Source: Ailanthus altissimus (taxonomy: Eukaryota > Streptophyta > Magnoliopsida > Sapindales > Simaroubaceae). From it: a DNA stretch of 64,000 nucleotides. Shown here piece by piece: positions 12,610-25,310 of the stretch; positions within the stretch are counted from its first letter, which is position 1; each line of letters opens with the position of its first letter. The stretch lies in NCBI GenBank assembly GCA_946807835.1, contig OX327699.1, positions 6,813,001 through 6,877,000 of the forward strand, read 5' to 3'. The notes beneath the pieces are model-generated. The model did not search any database, was not told the DNA's origin, and saw only the letters and a list, made by a program, of their open reading frames with translations. The translations under genes were made by a program, and so were the position numbers.

Positions 12610-14610
12610 GGAAGCTGTTGATATTATGGGACAAATTATATCCTCACTTGAGATAGCTGAAAAGCCCAAAGGACTTGAATGTTATTACCTAAATAACGTT
12701 TTGACTTTCGACGGGGCGACGAAATTTCGACGGGGCCAAGGTAGATTTTAATTTTATTTTAATAAGGAAGCTAAAGCTTTCTTGCTTAGGGATATATTCT
12801 TCATTGTAGATAAAGATTAGTCCACATCAAACCTTTGGTTACCTTGACATAAATAAATTTTGGGTTTAATTAAACTGGTATTTGGAGAATTATTCCAAAG
12901 AATTTTTCTTATATATATTATTTTTGTCCATAATTTGTTGGATATATATCAATTTTATTTTATTTATTTAAAATATATTATATTAATCCCTATAGGATGA
13001 AAATAGTAATTATTTAAGGATAAAAATAATAATAAAATATTATTAAAAACGTTCTTATAGAGATAACATAGTATTTATTAAATAAATAAATATTAAATTA
13101 GTATATATTTATAAAATTAGGGACCAAAAATAATATTTTATTCATATATATTATTAATTTTTTTAAAGGAAATCAAAAGCATGATAAATGTATCAAGAGA
13201 TGCATGTCATGGTCTACATCATCACGTGAAAATAAATAAATGCACTAGTGGATAAAACTTTATTTTCATACCAAAAGCTTCATATTTTTCTTCTTGGATC
13301 CATTTCATACCAAACTCATTAATCATTATAATTAGATTGGTGAACTTTAGGCCGGTAAAAGAATTTGTTAATGCCAAATGTTGATTCTATTCGTGACACT
13401 AAGTATGAAGTATATTATCTATTTTTCACAGTTTTTATTTTAATTAAAAATTGTATTGCGTGTTCTAATTTTTCTTTTCTCATTGTTTACAATTGTAAAT
13501 TATGATTGACACTACCTTTATTATAGATGTTTTACCACACCTTTACTGTCTGTTAGTGTTAACAAATCATTTGATCCAAATATTAAAACTATTAAGAATG
13601 AACCTAATCTTAATATTTAAGGTTTAATTTATATTATACATATTAGCCATACTTTTTCTACTAATTAAATAATAAATATTAAAGTTCGGTCTTTACTTAA
13701 TAAGTTAAATATTTAAGCCAAAGCATTACTTAACATAATATAAAAGTTAAAGTTTAATGCCTAGTAAGCATATACTTTTACTAATTTTAATATATTAAAA
13801 TGATCTTCAATGTCGTAGTCCCAAGTTGCATTAAAGCTTCTTTTTTTTCTTTTTGTGAAATTGAGATAAAATAACAAATCTTGGATTGTTATGATACTAT
13901 TTATTTGATCTTATAGTTAATTGTTGAAATTCAGTATATAAAAAAGAATAATCAAAATTGTGACCCTTTGACTATTAAATAAAATAATAAAAATATTTTT
14001 ACAAATAATTTATCAAAACTTCCATAATATTAAGATCATAAAATTTTAGGTATTCATCAAATGTTTCACCTACTTTCATTCGACAATTAATATTTTCACT
14101 CCAAAATAATTATTAATTTAAAAACATAACATTTTTATATTACGGACCCATAATTGCATATAAATCCTTCGAGTTAATTTTTTTGTTGATAAGCTTTAAG
14201 TTATGATACTATTTATTATTTTTATATTTTCATATAAAAAGTTATATTTAAAAAAATATAAATTTTTTCAAATTATCCCATTTTATAACTCCACCACTAT
14301 TATGCAAACGACATAATTAAGATAAACTTCATCCTTGTTCTCTTATATTTATTTTAGATTCAACTTGATTATTTTGGAAATTAGATTAAAACTATTTTAT
14401 ATAATTTTTTAATGAAATTGAATAATATTTATAAACTTTTATTGCCTTCAAAAATCCTAACTTGAAAAATAGATAAATGTCTCTCTCTACAAATAAAATT
14501 TTTAATAAAAATTAAGAATTTTGATAAATTTTATCATTTTCAAGAACAGTTTTTATATATAAACTATGATTATAATAACTTGGTTGCTTTAAGCCTTTTT
14601 TTTTCTTAAG
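12610..14610. other. AT-rich intergenic DNA, nothing assigned
   Basis: No gene or clear repeat boundary was found. A small GC-richer pair TTTCGACGGGGC-like words lies near 12707-12737. Confidence 0.45.
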
Positions 14611-15821
14611 TTTTATAGAAGGATGGGTGGGAAAAAAAATAAACTAAATATATCGGACCAGTTTGAATAGAACTGACTAATTCAATTTAGTTTTTTCAAT
14701 AAGAAATAATCATTCGATTCTTATTTTTAAAAAATCCGAACAATTCAGTTTAATTTTAATTTGGTTATGCAAATAATCGAATCGAAAAATTAAATTTTTA
14801 TTAAAAATTATTTAAAAATGACATGTTTCATGTTTACATTTGACAAGAAAAAACGCAATTATAAGATCAATTACACCAGATTATATATATACACACACTT
14901 GAAAATACGCCAAAAATCCCTAATTTTACATTTCAGTTTCTCTCAGTCTCTCACTCTCCGCCGGGTGTCTCTCTTGTGTTGCTCTCGCCAAATTAGTCGA
15001 CGTCGTCCGACTGTCACTATCATCCCTCTAACACCAGTAATAAAAATCACTTTGATTAATTCATTGTTGTTATGAAGACTCAATTTATATCATCAATCTC
15101 ATGAAAAAAAATCTTTTAGTGTATCCCAAAAGAGCGAAGCTGTAAAGAATCCCGCAGAGAACTCAATTCCTTCTATCATTGCACCTTAGGCTTAGGTAGT
15201 AATTCTAGAATTATTTTCTCTATAGATTTTCCTTTTGAGTATTCTAGCTTTTTTTCGTAGTGTTTTTTTTTCTTCTCATTTTAATTTATTTTTCACTTTA
15301 ATTTGGGATGTAGAGGCCATTGGTCTCCTTGGCGAGTATATTTATTTTTTGCTTTGTCATTACAAAAAAAAAAAATTGTTCTTGATTCTTCTTCTTCCCA
15401 AATTAAGGATGAAGCTAGCCTATCATTTTTCCTTCGCAAATTGAAAGTTAAGGAGTCGACACATGATTTATGGGCCGAATTTTGGATTCATGAAATTTTT
15501 TTCTTTGTCAAATGCTTTTTCTCTTTTTGTTGAATCTCAACTAAATTTTTTGAATAATGTATTGGTAGATTAGTCATTGAGATATCTTCTCTCAGTATAC
15601 TAATGAAACTAATTTCATTGGATAAATCAAATTGAAAGAACAATAATATATTTATATTTCAATTAAGTCTAAAACTGAAAAATTGAACGGGATCAAACAA
15701 AAAAAAATTAATTATTTAATTATATTCAATTTTTTCATAAGAAATAACTAAATATTCACGTGCTAGTTTGATTTTAATTGAAACCAAACTAAATTAGTTT
15801 ATACCCACCCTTAATTTTATA
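14611..15821. mobile_element. hAT-like non-autonomous DNA transposon (candidate)
   Basis: TTTTATA occurs at 14611-14617 and 15815-15821. Just inside are imperfect inverted termini: GAAGGATGGGTGGGA followed by ATAAACTAAAT on the left, and on the right, reversed, TTAAGGGTGGGTATAAACTA. A (G)GGGTGGG terminus and a 7-8-bp duplication fit hAT-type elements. The inner flanks repeat TTTTTTCA(A)TAAGAAATAA (about 14693 and 15733). The centre (14940-15470) is slightly less AT-rich and has short open frames, none recognisable, so any captured gene fragment is speculative. The duplication is AT-only and therefore weak evidence. Confidence 0.45.
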
Positions 15822-18800
15822 CTAATATTTCTCACTTATAACACATCTATTTAATTAAAAAAAATCTTATTTTTAAGTTTAATTTTTTTTTACTCACATT
15901 ATACATGCATCTACTTAATATTGAGAACTCAAATTTTGTCAATTATTTCAAGTTCAACTTCACAAAAAAAAAAAGTGGGATAGACCATTGATACATCTAC
16001 TATATTTTAGCTAAATTATAGATGGTCAATTTTCCCCCAAATTTGTTTTTTTGATACATCTCAACTAAAGACCCCTCTTTGATGGAAATGGGTAGGCTAA
16101 AAAGTGGGCGGCGACTAGGGCTTCTTTTTAGTGGACACACTTTATTTTTCTCTCGTGTTCTTCTTCTCTTCTTTTATTTTGTTTTATTATTTTTCTTTTT
16201 CTTCTTGTAACGTTTAAACATCAAGACTCGTTTTAGTAGTTGTAGAAGGCTTCGTCGACCTTCGTTGAGATTTGACAATCTTTGTTGAAGCTTGCTAAAC
16301 CTTGCAGTGGCCTTACCGGCCTCAATCAAGCTTCCACTAGCATTCATCAAGTCCTCGCCGAGTCCCCGTCGAGTCTTTGTCAAGAGTTACCGCTCATGAT
16401 CTCTACCAATAAGTTTCGAAACCCTGTCGTTATTGTCTATCATCGTGCAAATAACTGTTGCCTCCTTAGCAAGCTCGCTCACCAGTAGTTGCCACTCAAC
16501 ATAAATTCGGTTAACAATTAAATTTTGGTGGCCTTCAATCTCCCTCATTGCCACCTGTGTAGAACAACTCTATTGTTACCCTATGCAAGCAAGATCTAGT
16601 GGTCCTTCATTTGGTGTTCCAACAATTCCACTTTTTATTGATTTTGATGACTCAGGTTGAATGTTTACATGTTTTTGTTGTTGTTATATTATATTGGCTA
16701 TTAGTTGTGAATTTGTATCGGTTTATTATTGTAAATAATAAAAGAGACTGTAAATAATATAACATTTTATTTTTATAATTCCTCCTGCTAAGAGTAGTTT
16801 ATTACCTTTTTTTTATGAAGTTATTTTATTTTTTTTACATAAAAATAATTGATCTTTTAGATATGCCTTTATTTAGAGTTTAATCTCCTTTTAAAAGTGT
16901 TATTTCTTCGTAAGAAGAATTTAAGTTTGAGCATTCATTCGCATGCATGTATTATATTATCTCAGTAATATTTTAATTATATATCAATGAGTCCTATAAT
17001 ATCATAACTTTTAAATCAATAATATGATAATGTTTAAAAGAGAAAAAAAAAGCAATAAGGATTATTTTGTCATAATCTAATTAAACATGGGCAATGTGGT
17101 CATTATAATTTCTCCACCAAGTCCCATGATGGCAGCGTGCCCCAGGTCATAATTTTGTTCACATGAATGTTTCACGTTAGCTATACCAATCGCGGCTCTT
17201 CACGCCCCTTCCGCCTTCCTGGATCGATGATTATTATTTCTTTCTTACAAAACCTTAAAAAATAAATTGGATGAGAATTTATTTAATTTATGTCAACTTT
17301 GATGCGGACCAACCTCTGTGATAACTAATTTAAAAAAAAATTAATCACTTTTAATTAATTTTCAATTGTTAAAACTATTTTTAAATTACAACATTCCTTA
17401 TCTTAAATTTATGAATTTAATCATATAAAATTTTATTTTTAACAACTTTGACGCTTACATGTTTTTTTACATATTTCCACGTGAGCTAGACTATTTTCAT
17501 GTGCACAAAGTTATTTAGAAATAAATTAATCAGAGTATATCATTTTATGCATAAAATTAGATATTAGTAGTAATTAATTATCACAATTTAAATTAACAAA
17601 AATTAAAAATACGAATATTTTAATATTAAATTTAATATCTTAACATATTAATAAAAAATTTAATATTAACTATTAACTTAAAAATTTGGACTATTCTGAA
17701 ATTGATGAATAAAATTTATATATTTTTTTTGGAGGAAACATAGTTTGCACCTCTCTTTCTTAGGCTTTAGGACATGTGATGATGGCACACGGACATCTAA
17801 AGTGAGGTGTTAAATCTTAGTAAGAGTTTAGGGAAAGAATGCATTTGGAAGGATTTACATTTATTTTACTGAGTTTTTAAGTCTATTGTCAATCCACTAT
17901 TAAATAATACTTGTATAAAGAATAATTACATAATAAATTACTTTTCTAATTATATGAGCATTTGAGGTACTCCATCTTTCAAAAGGTTGTAACAAAGTCA
18001 TTCCTCTAACTTTAGAATTATTTTTTTTCTTTTGATAAGATATTTATAGGCATTCATTAATAATTAACCTAAATGCAATTTGGGTAAGGTGTTCTCTGTT
18101 CATGGCATTTCTTAACATGATAAGAAATTTTTTCTTAAAAAATTTTGAAATTACTTTAAAGATTTTAAAAATTAAAAGTGGCTCATATCTTCCGAACAAC
18201 TACTCACTCTTACTTGAAGAGGAGTACTTGGACTAAAGAAAGCATTAATGTCCTGCTCAATATATTTCAATTATTACTGATAATTTGTCTAACCTATACT
18301 AATTACTAAGGTATCTTACTTTATAATATAATTCTTAAATTGTCATCTTGTGTGGTTCTAAGGCATGCCACAATGTTTATAATTTTCTTCATGAGAGGCT
18401 CAATTATAGCCAATAACATCGGTCGTCTAATATTCAAAAGCTTAATTGACTTATTGAAGAAAATGGACTTTGAATCGAACATGGGAGAACATTAACAATA
18501 AAAAAAAGACAATATTGATTTCTTTTAATATCAACATAAAAATATAAAATAAGAAAAAAGGAATTTAGAGAGTGTTTAAGAATGTAATTACGTGAAAATT
18601 GTTTTTGTGGTTAAAAATATTTTTAGAAGTATTTGTCATTTTTTCTAATGATTAAGAGGAGGGGTATTTAAATTCGGACCTCAAATGAATATGATTAACA
18701 TTTAGTTAATTCATATAACTACCTTTTAGAAGTATTTGTCAATGATTTCAAAAGAGGAAAATAGTACCACTGCATAACATAAATCTCAAATATTGTTTTT

Positions 18801-18850
18801 TAAAGAAAAAAATAATTTGTAAAGGAACAATTGTGCTCTCACTTGCTTAG
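15822..18850. other. Intergenic DNA with a GC-richer patch at 16100-16600
   Basis: No gene could be supported. The patch at 16200-16600 is visibly richer in G and C than its surroundings and is open in two overlapping frames, minus strand 16383-16174 and plus strand 16282-16488. Neither translation is recognised, and the minus frame ends in a low-complexity lysine run. It may be an old captured gene fragment. The stretch 17090-17230 is also less AT-rich, without further signal. Confidence 0.4.
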
Positions 18851-18890
18851 CTAATGACACACGCCAACATACCAGAACATGAGGCCCCAG

Positions 18891-18931
18891 CCGTTGGTCA
18901 AGTAACGGAAGTTACGGAACTAGAAAGTCAA
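18891..18931. promoter_or_regulatory. W-box / MYB-like motif cluster upstream of TLP
   Basis: GGTCAA (18896-18901) and AGTCAA (18926-18931) are reversed TTGACC and TTGACT W-box cores. They flank CCGTTG (18891-18896) and two ACGG/GTTAC words in the near-palindrome GTAACGGAAGTTACGG. The cluster sits roughly 150-200 bp before the likely transcription start of the TLP gene. WRKY or MYB binding is inferred from motif cores only. Confidence 0.35.
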
Positions 18932-19047
18932 CCGTCCAGGTTAAAGCAGTAATTTCAACACCTGCATAAACAAAACAAAAATGGAGATAGTGAGAGTACA
19001 TGTAGAATCATAATTTCAGAGTTATTAATTTAATAATCAACAGAGGA

Positions 19048-19240
19048 TTTATAAAATCTAAGCACCTACTTTATTTATTTAATGGGCAGTTTTCTGAACT
19101 GGTTTTAAGAAACTTTCAAGTCCGGTCTCCACTAAGACAAAACTAAAACTAAAACTGCGAACCGGATTTAGTTTCTTTAAGAAAGAGAAAGAGAAACTGT
19201 GTGGTGAAAAAAAGTTGGAAGGATCTCACACAGAAAAAGG
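19048..19240 (+). promoter_or_regulatory. TLP core promoter and non-coding first exon (inferred)
   Basis: TTTATAAAATC at 19048-19058 is a plausible TATA element. A GA-rich leader (about 19180-19200) follows, and the exon ends at AGAAAAAGG before a consensus donor GTGAGT at 19241. The start is not resolvable without transcripts. A long leader intron before the ATG exon is a common design in plant genes. Confidence 0.4.
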
Positions 19241-20355
19241 GTGAGTTGCTTGTGATCCTTAATTTTTTTCTTTTTTCTTTTTTGTATTTTAGATTTTAGA
19301 TCTCTTTCTTCATTGTTTTCTCGTTAGTTTACACATTTTTTCCTTTGGAAAAAAAAATCATTTCAGTTTGTTTCTCGAGACGATTTTCAGGAACCAGGTT
19401 TTTTTTTTCCCCTTCTGCGGGTTTGCTTTTCTGGGTTTTTCTCCAAGCCTTGAACAAGAAAAATTTTTTACCGACTTTTTCTGGGCTGATGAGACTTTGA
19501 CTATTTGGTTTCTATAAATTCTTTTTAATTTGTCTTTCATCCAGCTGAAAACGCTACATATTTTCCCCAAATATATGTGTGTATTTTCATGAAGTAAGTT
19601 GAAGAGATCACAGTGTTGTGTCATTTCATTTTAGAAGCTAAGAGTTCTTTTCTTTTTGGGCAGAATTAATGTTAAAGCTTGGATCTTTCTTTGGAGGTCA
19701 AATAATGGATCTTTGATTAGTCTTGGGACATGCGATGAGAGGTCGGTTCTAGCTTCTATCCCCTTTATTTATTTTTTAAATATGACGGACAAAATTTAGG
19801 GTAGATACATAAATTGTGGGATGAAACTGATATTTTAGTGCCCACTTACTTTATTTGTCATGAATTTATTTAGTATTTCCTTGTTTCTTGTTAGATTTAG
19901 CAGTTCAACTTCAAACTGTAATGTTTTTTTAGAAGAAAAGATCAGTGGAATCCTTGTTTTTATTTTTATTTTTGTTTTGCATTTCTGTTGCTCAAGCTTG
20001 ACTAATTGACTTCTTTGTTATGTGACTAAAATATATTTGGTGTTTCTTTTGCTTTTGATTTAAGATTCTTCTTGTGTTTTAGATTATACAAAATCAGAAA
20101 ATCTAGATTTTGAATAAATAGTGAGTTTGTGTTTGGAGGTCAGTTTCCAAACCCGCCAAAAGATGGTTTCTGATAAAAGTCTGGAATTTTAGGTGCTTTT
20201 GGTCCATGCGAGGCTTTTCTTTTTGGGGAATCTTCTTTTCTAGCTGTGTGCTTTTCCCTCTGTCTTCTTTCTCTTTATATTCTTTGTTATTAAGCATGTA
20301 ATCTAGAATATGAATTCAAGCTTTGCTTTTTGTTTCTTTTTTTTTCAAATTGCAG
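19241..20355 (+). other. Putative 5' UTR intron of TLP
   Basis: The donor GTGAGT (19241) pairs with a T-rich acceptor ending TTGCAG (20350-20355), 120 bases before the start codon. The sequence between is T-rich, as plant introns are, and contains no credible coding exon. Leader introns of this size often raise expression in plants. The junctions are inferred from consensus only. Confidence 0.45.
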
Positions 20356-20475
20356 TTACAAGTTATATGCAAGCGTCACGGTTTGTGAGTCATCAATAAC
20401 TTAAAGTGGTGTAAAATTGAGGCAATCATTTTAGAAGATATATTAAGTTATAGGGTCATCAGTCTACTGGATTAA

Positions 20476-23400
20476 ATGTCTTTCCGTAGTATAGTTCGCG
20501 ATGTGAGGGATGGATTTGGGAGCTTATCAAGACGCAGTTTTGAAGTGAGGCTGCCCGGTTATCATCATAGAGGAAAATCTCATGGCTCGGTGCACGAGTT
20601 GCATGAACAGCCTGTGGAGATCCAGAATGGCCATTGGGCTGGTCTCCCACCTGAACTTTTGCGTGATGTGATCAAGAGATTGGAGGCGAGTGAGAGTATG
20701 TGGCCTGCTCGCAAGCATGTTGTTGCATGTGCTGCCGTGTGCAGGTCGTGGAGAGAAATGTGCAAGGAAATTGTTAGAAGCCCTGAATTCTCTGGAAAGA
20801 TTACATTCCCAGTTTCTTTAAAGCAGGTTAGATCTTCAGTTATGGACACTAGATAACTTAATGCTGAATAACTCCTTGAGTATGACCTTTATATGCATTT
20901 ATTTGGTTTCTGTATCTTTTGAATCATCTATCTGATTCAGACGAGGGGATACTTTGGATGAGGTTTTCTTGATGACATAGGATGCAGACTGACAAGTTGT
21001 TGGTTTTCTTTTCATTTTCAGCCAGGGCCTAGGGATGGAACCATACAATGCTTTATAAAAAGGGACAAATCTAATTTAACTTATCATCTTTTCCTTTGCC
21101 TCAGCCCTGGTAAGATTCTCTTTTGGCTTAAAATTTTTCCATTCAATGTGACCTGCTTTATTATGTGCCAAGTGAATCTTAATTGATGTAGACATTATTT
21201 TTGCCTAGTATCTTTTTCAAATTTCTCTAGCCAAAAGGCTATGCTACACGTGTAAAGAAAAAGACTGGGAAAACTATATGAGGAAAAGAGAAGGGAGCAA
21301 AAAAAAGAAAAAGAAAGAGAGAGATGTGGAGGAGAAAATGTAATTGCTGTTAATAGGATAAAATTTGACTCTAATTCACTGTATATTTATCGCAATGGCA
21401 TAATCTTGATAATTTTAATAATTTTCTATTTCTTACTTACGAGTATTTGAGGGAATGAAAGGGGCAAAAGTCCTGGTTGAAATTTTTTTCTGTTTGTTAC
21501 TCTTTGAGATTGATGCCTTTGAATGGAGGAACTGTTGGAGTCTTACCTTCTAACATTGATGAGGTGGTTGCGCATTAGAATATCAGTTTTCTGTCTAGCA
21601 ACAATATTGAGTTCTGCTGTTGATTCTTCTGACTGTTGATTTGTGTATGAATGCATGAATAGAATTCTTGGAAGTCAACTGTTGGTGTTGCTCTGGTTTG
21701 CTATTAGAAAAAGCTGGGAGACATGGTTATATGAACAATTATTGATGCTTTCCTGTGATAAAAAACGATTAAAAATATCAGTTGTGTCTTTCATGCGTGC
21801 TGCAGGACAGCTAATTATTTACTGATTACTTCTCAAAGTGTGAATAGATTTGTCATATCTAGGAATTTAGCTAGCTGAGTTTTGCATAAATGTTTTGCCT
21901 TATTTGCGCAACTTTTATAATCCTTTGATCTGGGAATGCACTTTTAATCTATCATGTTTCTTGCAGCTCTTCTTGTTGAGAATGGCAAGTTTCTTCTTTC
22001 TGCAAAACGAACCCGAAGAACTACATGCACAGAGTATGTAATCTCCATGGATGCAGATAACATATCAAGATCAAGCAGCACTTACATTGGAAAACTAAGG
22101 TAGGAGTTGTCCCCCTTGTTGCTGCTACTTCTAATGCCCTCTACTCATGATTCAGCTCCTTAAATTATAAGGAAGAGCTGAGGAAAAGAAAAAATGCAAT
22201 GAATTCTTCTCAGAAAAAGAAATATTCTTTCAATGTCTGCAGATTGTGTTATGGTCATAAGCACAATTTAGTTTCATAGGCTTGTATTGGACGGTTCTTT
22301 TGTCAACCATAGTGTGTCAATTATTTTCAGTTTATTGGTTTTACACATTTAAGATTGGATAAGGCAGGTGATGGGTCATTGATCTGTCTTCCTTGGCAAT
22401 TTTTGTTACTATCATACATAAAATTAAAATAAAGGAATTCACATGGATGTGTTTATGATAATTATTCTTATTCTTTATGCACCCTGCGTAGTTCGGAATC
22501 TTGAAGGAGGAATTTGAGAAATTAGCTCATTCTAGGGATGGCCCATTTCCTTTTGGTTTATATAAACTGCTAGCTCTGGAACGATTTAAATATCAAAGTT
22601 TATCAGTCAGAACTGTATTCTGCCTTTGCTTCCCTCCAAAAAATTAAAATCTTAACCCTCAAAAAAGGAACTTGTGTGCCTTCGAATATATACTGGTAGC
22701 AGGTTTAGAAGTGCACAAAAGGACACCTTAACTAAAACTTTTGATCACAATTCATATTAGATGGATTTAGGTATGATTCTTGTCTTTAAATTACTGTATG
22801 TTCTTACCTTGAATCATTCTAATGTACATCTTTCTTGTTGCAGGTCAAATTTCCTAGGCACAAAATTCATCATTTACGACACACAGCCTCCTTACAACAG
22901 TGCTCAGCTTTCTCCATCTGGCCGAAGCCGCAGGTTTTACTCAAAAAAAGTTTCTCCGAAGGTCCCAACTGGCAGCTATAACATTGCTCAGGTCACATAT
23001 GAGCTTAATGTTCTAGGCACTAGGGGCCCTCGGAGGATGCACTGTATCATGCACTCAATTCCTTCCTCAGCCCTTGAGCCCGGTGGTAGTGTCCCGGGCC
23101 AAGCAGAGCTTAACCCTCGTTCCCTTGAAGACTCATTTAGAAACTTCTCAAAATCAATCGATAGTTCAACTGAATTTAGCAGCTCACGGTTTTCTGACAT
23201 TGTCGGGCCTCGTGATGAAGAAGATGAGGGAAAGGAGAGACCCATAGTTCTTAAGAACAAGGCACCAAGGTGGCATGAACAGCTGCAGTGTTGGTGCTTA
23301 AACTTTCGGGGAAGGGTGACTGTTGCGTCAGTCAAGAATTTCCAGCTGATAGCTGCAACACAGCCTGCAGCTGGTGCACCAACACCATCACAGCCACCAC

Positions 23401-23546
23401 CCCCATCAGACCATGACAAGATTATTCTGCAATTTGGCAAAGTGGGCAAGGATATGTTCACGATGGATTACCGATATCCCTTGTCCGCATTTCAGGCTTT
23501 CGCTATCTGCTTGAGTAGTTTCGACACCAAATTGGCTTGTGAATAG
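20476..23546 (+). CDS. TLP3: Tubby-like F-box protein, TLP3-like (four coding exons)
   Basis: Coding exons are 20476-20826, 21022-21109, 21967-22099 and 22844-23546. They join in frame to 1275 nt, giving 424 residues, and all introns are GT-AG. The start [15 protein letters not shown] matches the conserved plant TLP N-terminus. An F-box lies at about residues 54-104 ([17 protein letters not shown], then [13 protein letters not shown]). The tubby domain runs from about residue 115 to the end, with signatures [14 protein letters not shown] and the C-terminal [16 protein letters not shown]. In this family the F-box binds SKP1/ASK subunits of SCF ubiquitin ligases, the tubby domain binds phosphoinositide at the plasma membrane, and Arabidopsis relatives act in ABA and osmotic-stress signalling. 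The length fits the family (about 380-450). A short acidic and Pro-rich insert lies in exon 4. No frame damage is seen. TLP3 rather than a paralogue is a judgement from memory. Confidence 0.95.
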
Positions 23547-23960
23547 AAGAAAATAGAGATTATGATAAGTAGTGGAGAAATTTAATTGGTTCTGCTTGCT
23601 TTGTTTTCTTAGAGTTCTATAGAATGAAGATGTATGCGGTGTACAACTCAACAAAATCTGTGCCCTTGGGATAAGAATCATGTTACTCTTTCTTTAAAAT
23701 TTCTCATTTTTTCTTACTTTCTGTTAGTCTGCTGTGTATGTTACCACTGTCAAATGTTCTGTTCAAACTTCATATTTGCTGACATATTATCCGAAAAAGA
23801 AACAATTCAGACTTTAAATAGCTTTTATTTGCTAGCGTATGATATTCTATTTAGAATCTAAAGACTCTTTGTGAGGCCCCTACTGATTGTATAACTGACC
23901 TTCAATTTTTCTGATTCTCCAAGTCATTTGGTAGACGTTGGGAGAAATAAAGGATCTGCC
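23547..23960 (+). other. TLP 3' UTR with AATAAA signal
   Basis: The sequence after the TAG stop stays T-rich, without repeats, and contains AATAAA at 23946-23951, the best polyadenylation signal before transposon-derived sequence begins. The true 3' end could be earlier, since plant signals are loose. Confidence 0.4.
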
Positions 23961-24628
23961 CCGACGCTTGTAAGCAAAATCATTGAATTCCTTTCTAGCT
24001 CCAAGGTAAATTGCTTATGGAACTTAGCATCTGCTGAGGACACAACAATAAAGAAAAATAAGAGAATTTGAGATTATATATAATATATTTATGTATATTT
24101 TTAAAAAATTTGAATGGGGTGAAAAATTTTAGTATTTTACCTACTATATACCTTACATTATAATTTATTTAAATGGTCATAGGTGCAAAATTAATTCACG
24201 ACCAATTGGATTATGTCTAAGGAGCAATTTGAAATTACATATATATTAAATTAGAATTACAAGTTTATAAATACATTTTAAAAATCGATTTTCATATGAC
24301 ATCTTCAAGTTTTAAGAGCTTCTTAAAATGTGGGTTATATAAATGAATTTTTATTTTTTAAATTATTGAATAATAAAGTTTTTAGGATTGACATTTCTTC
24401 GCTCTAAGAACTCAATATCCTTGTCTTCTCGTTCTTCAAAGTCTCGAGCGCACTCGTTCACATGAGAAACAAACTCTGACATTCGAGTCAAAAAAAGAAA
24501 AAGGATTTAATTGAGAAAATAGGGAATAAAGTTATAATGGTTAGCTAATGAGAAATATTCAATGAAACAATAATTTAAATTTTAAAAAATATTTTTGAAT
24601 AATGTAAGAGTGTTTTTTTTTTGTGTCT
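23961..24628. other. Intergenic DNA between TLP and the KI-MULE
   Basis: About 670 bases of AT-rich sequence with no supported feature. Confidence 0.45.
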
Positions 24629-25077
24629 AGCAAGAGATTACAAATAACCCCTAATATTTATCATTACTCGTTTTTAAGCACATTTTAAACTAATATGCTT
24701 TAGTAGCTAAATTAATTGTAAATAGGCTTACTTGCCCCCGTTTGTATAATATAGTGTTAAAGAAATCCTTTGAAGGCAAATCCACCAAAATACAAACTTC
24801 GTTTGTGTTGATTCATGTTCAAAAATATATTTTAATATTTAGAAATCAAGATAAGTTGATTTGAAAATGTGAAACATCATCCGATAAGAAATATTGCTAT
24901 TTTGTTATGCATATTTTGTCATATATGTTAATTTTTATAATGTTATAATTGATAGAAGTTGTAGTTATTTTGAAATTAAATACATATGAGATTTGTATTA
25001 TAGTGTATAATGATGAAGTTTAGAAGAAAAATAAGGTGGAATAGGTAAAACTTTTGAAAATTTGGATAATCTGCAGT

Positions 25078-25215
25078 TGCATCACGGGTACAGTCCCCGC
25101 GATACAACCGAGATGGTTGTTGTAGCATCTTAGGCCTGAGATACAGTTGTGGCATCTCGAGCCCGAAATGCAATGACTGAGATGCAATATTTAGGTCTCG
25201 TGCGTATCTCACGTC
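25078..25215. repeat. Left subterminal block of GAGAT/ATCTC words
   Basis: GAGAT or its complement ATCTC occurs repeatedly (CCGAGATGG, CTGAGATAC, GGCATCTCGAG, CTGAGATGC, CGTATCTCACG) in a patch much richer in G and C than its flanks. The opposite end at 43040-43165 has the same vocabulary. In MULEs, subterminal repeats are the usual transposase-binding sites, so that role is inferred. Confidence 0.45.
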
Positions 25216-25310
25216 TAGGGCAATAAAATTTCGCATGGTTTTCCAGTTTTATGAATTATAAATTTTTTGGGTGTTGTTTGATAATTTATTTATTTTTTGT
25301 TTTAGATCCC

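Noticed and set aside
20459..20849. Three overlapping minus-strand open frames
   Set aside because: They are shadows of TLP exon 1 with no independent domain or signal.
22988..23461. 157-codon open frame on the minus strand
   Set aside because: It lies fully antisense to TLP exon 4. Its cysteine- and glycine-rich text is the reverse reading of conserved tubby-domain codons.
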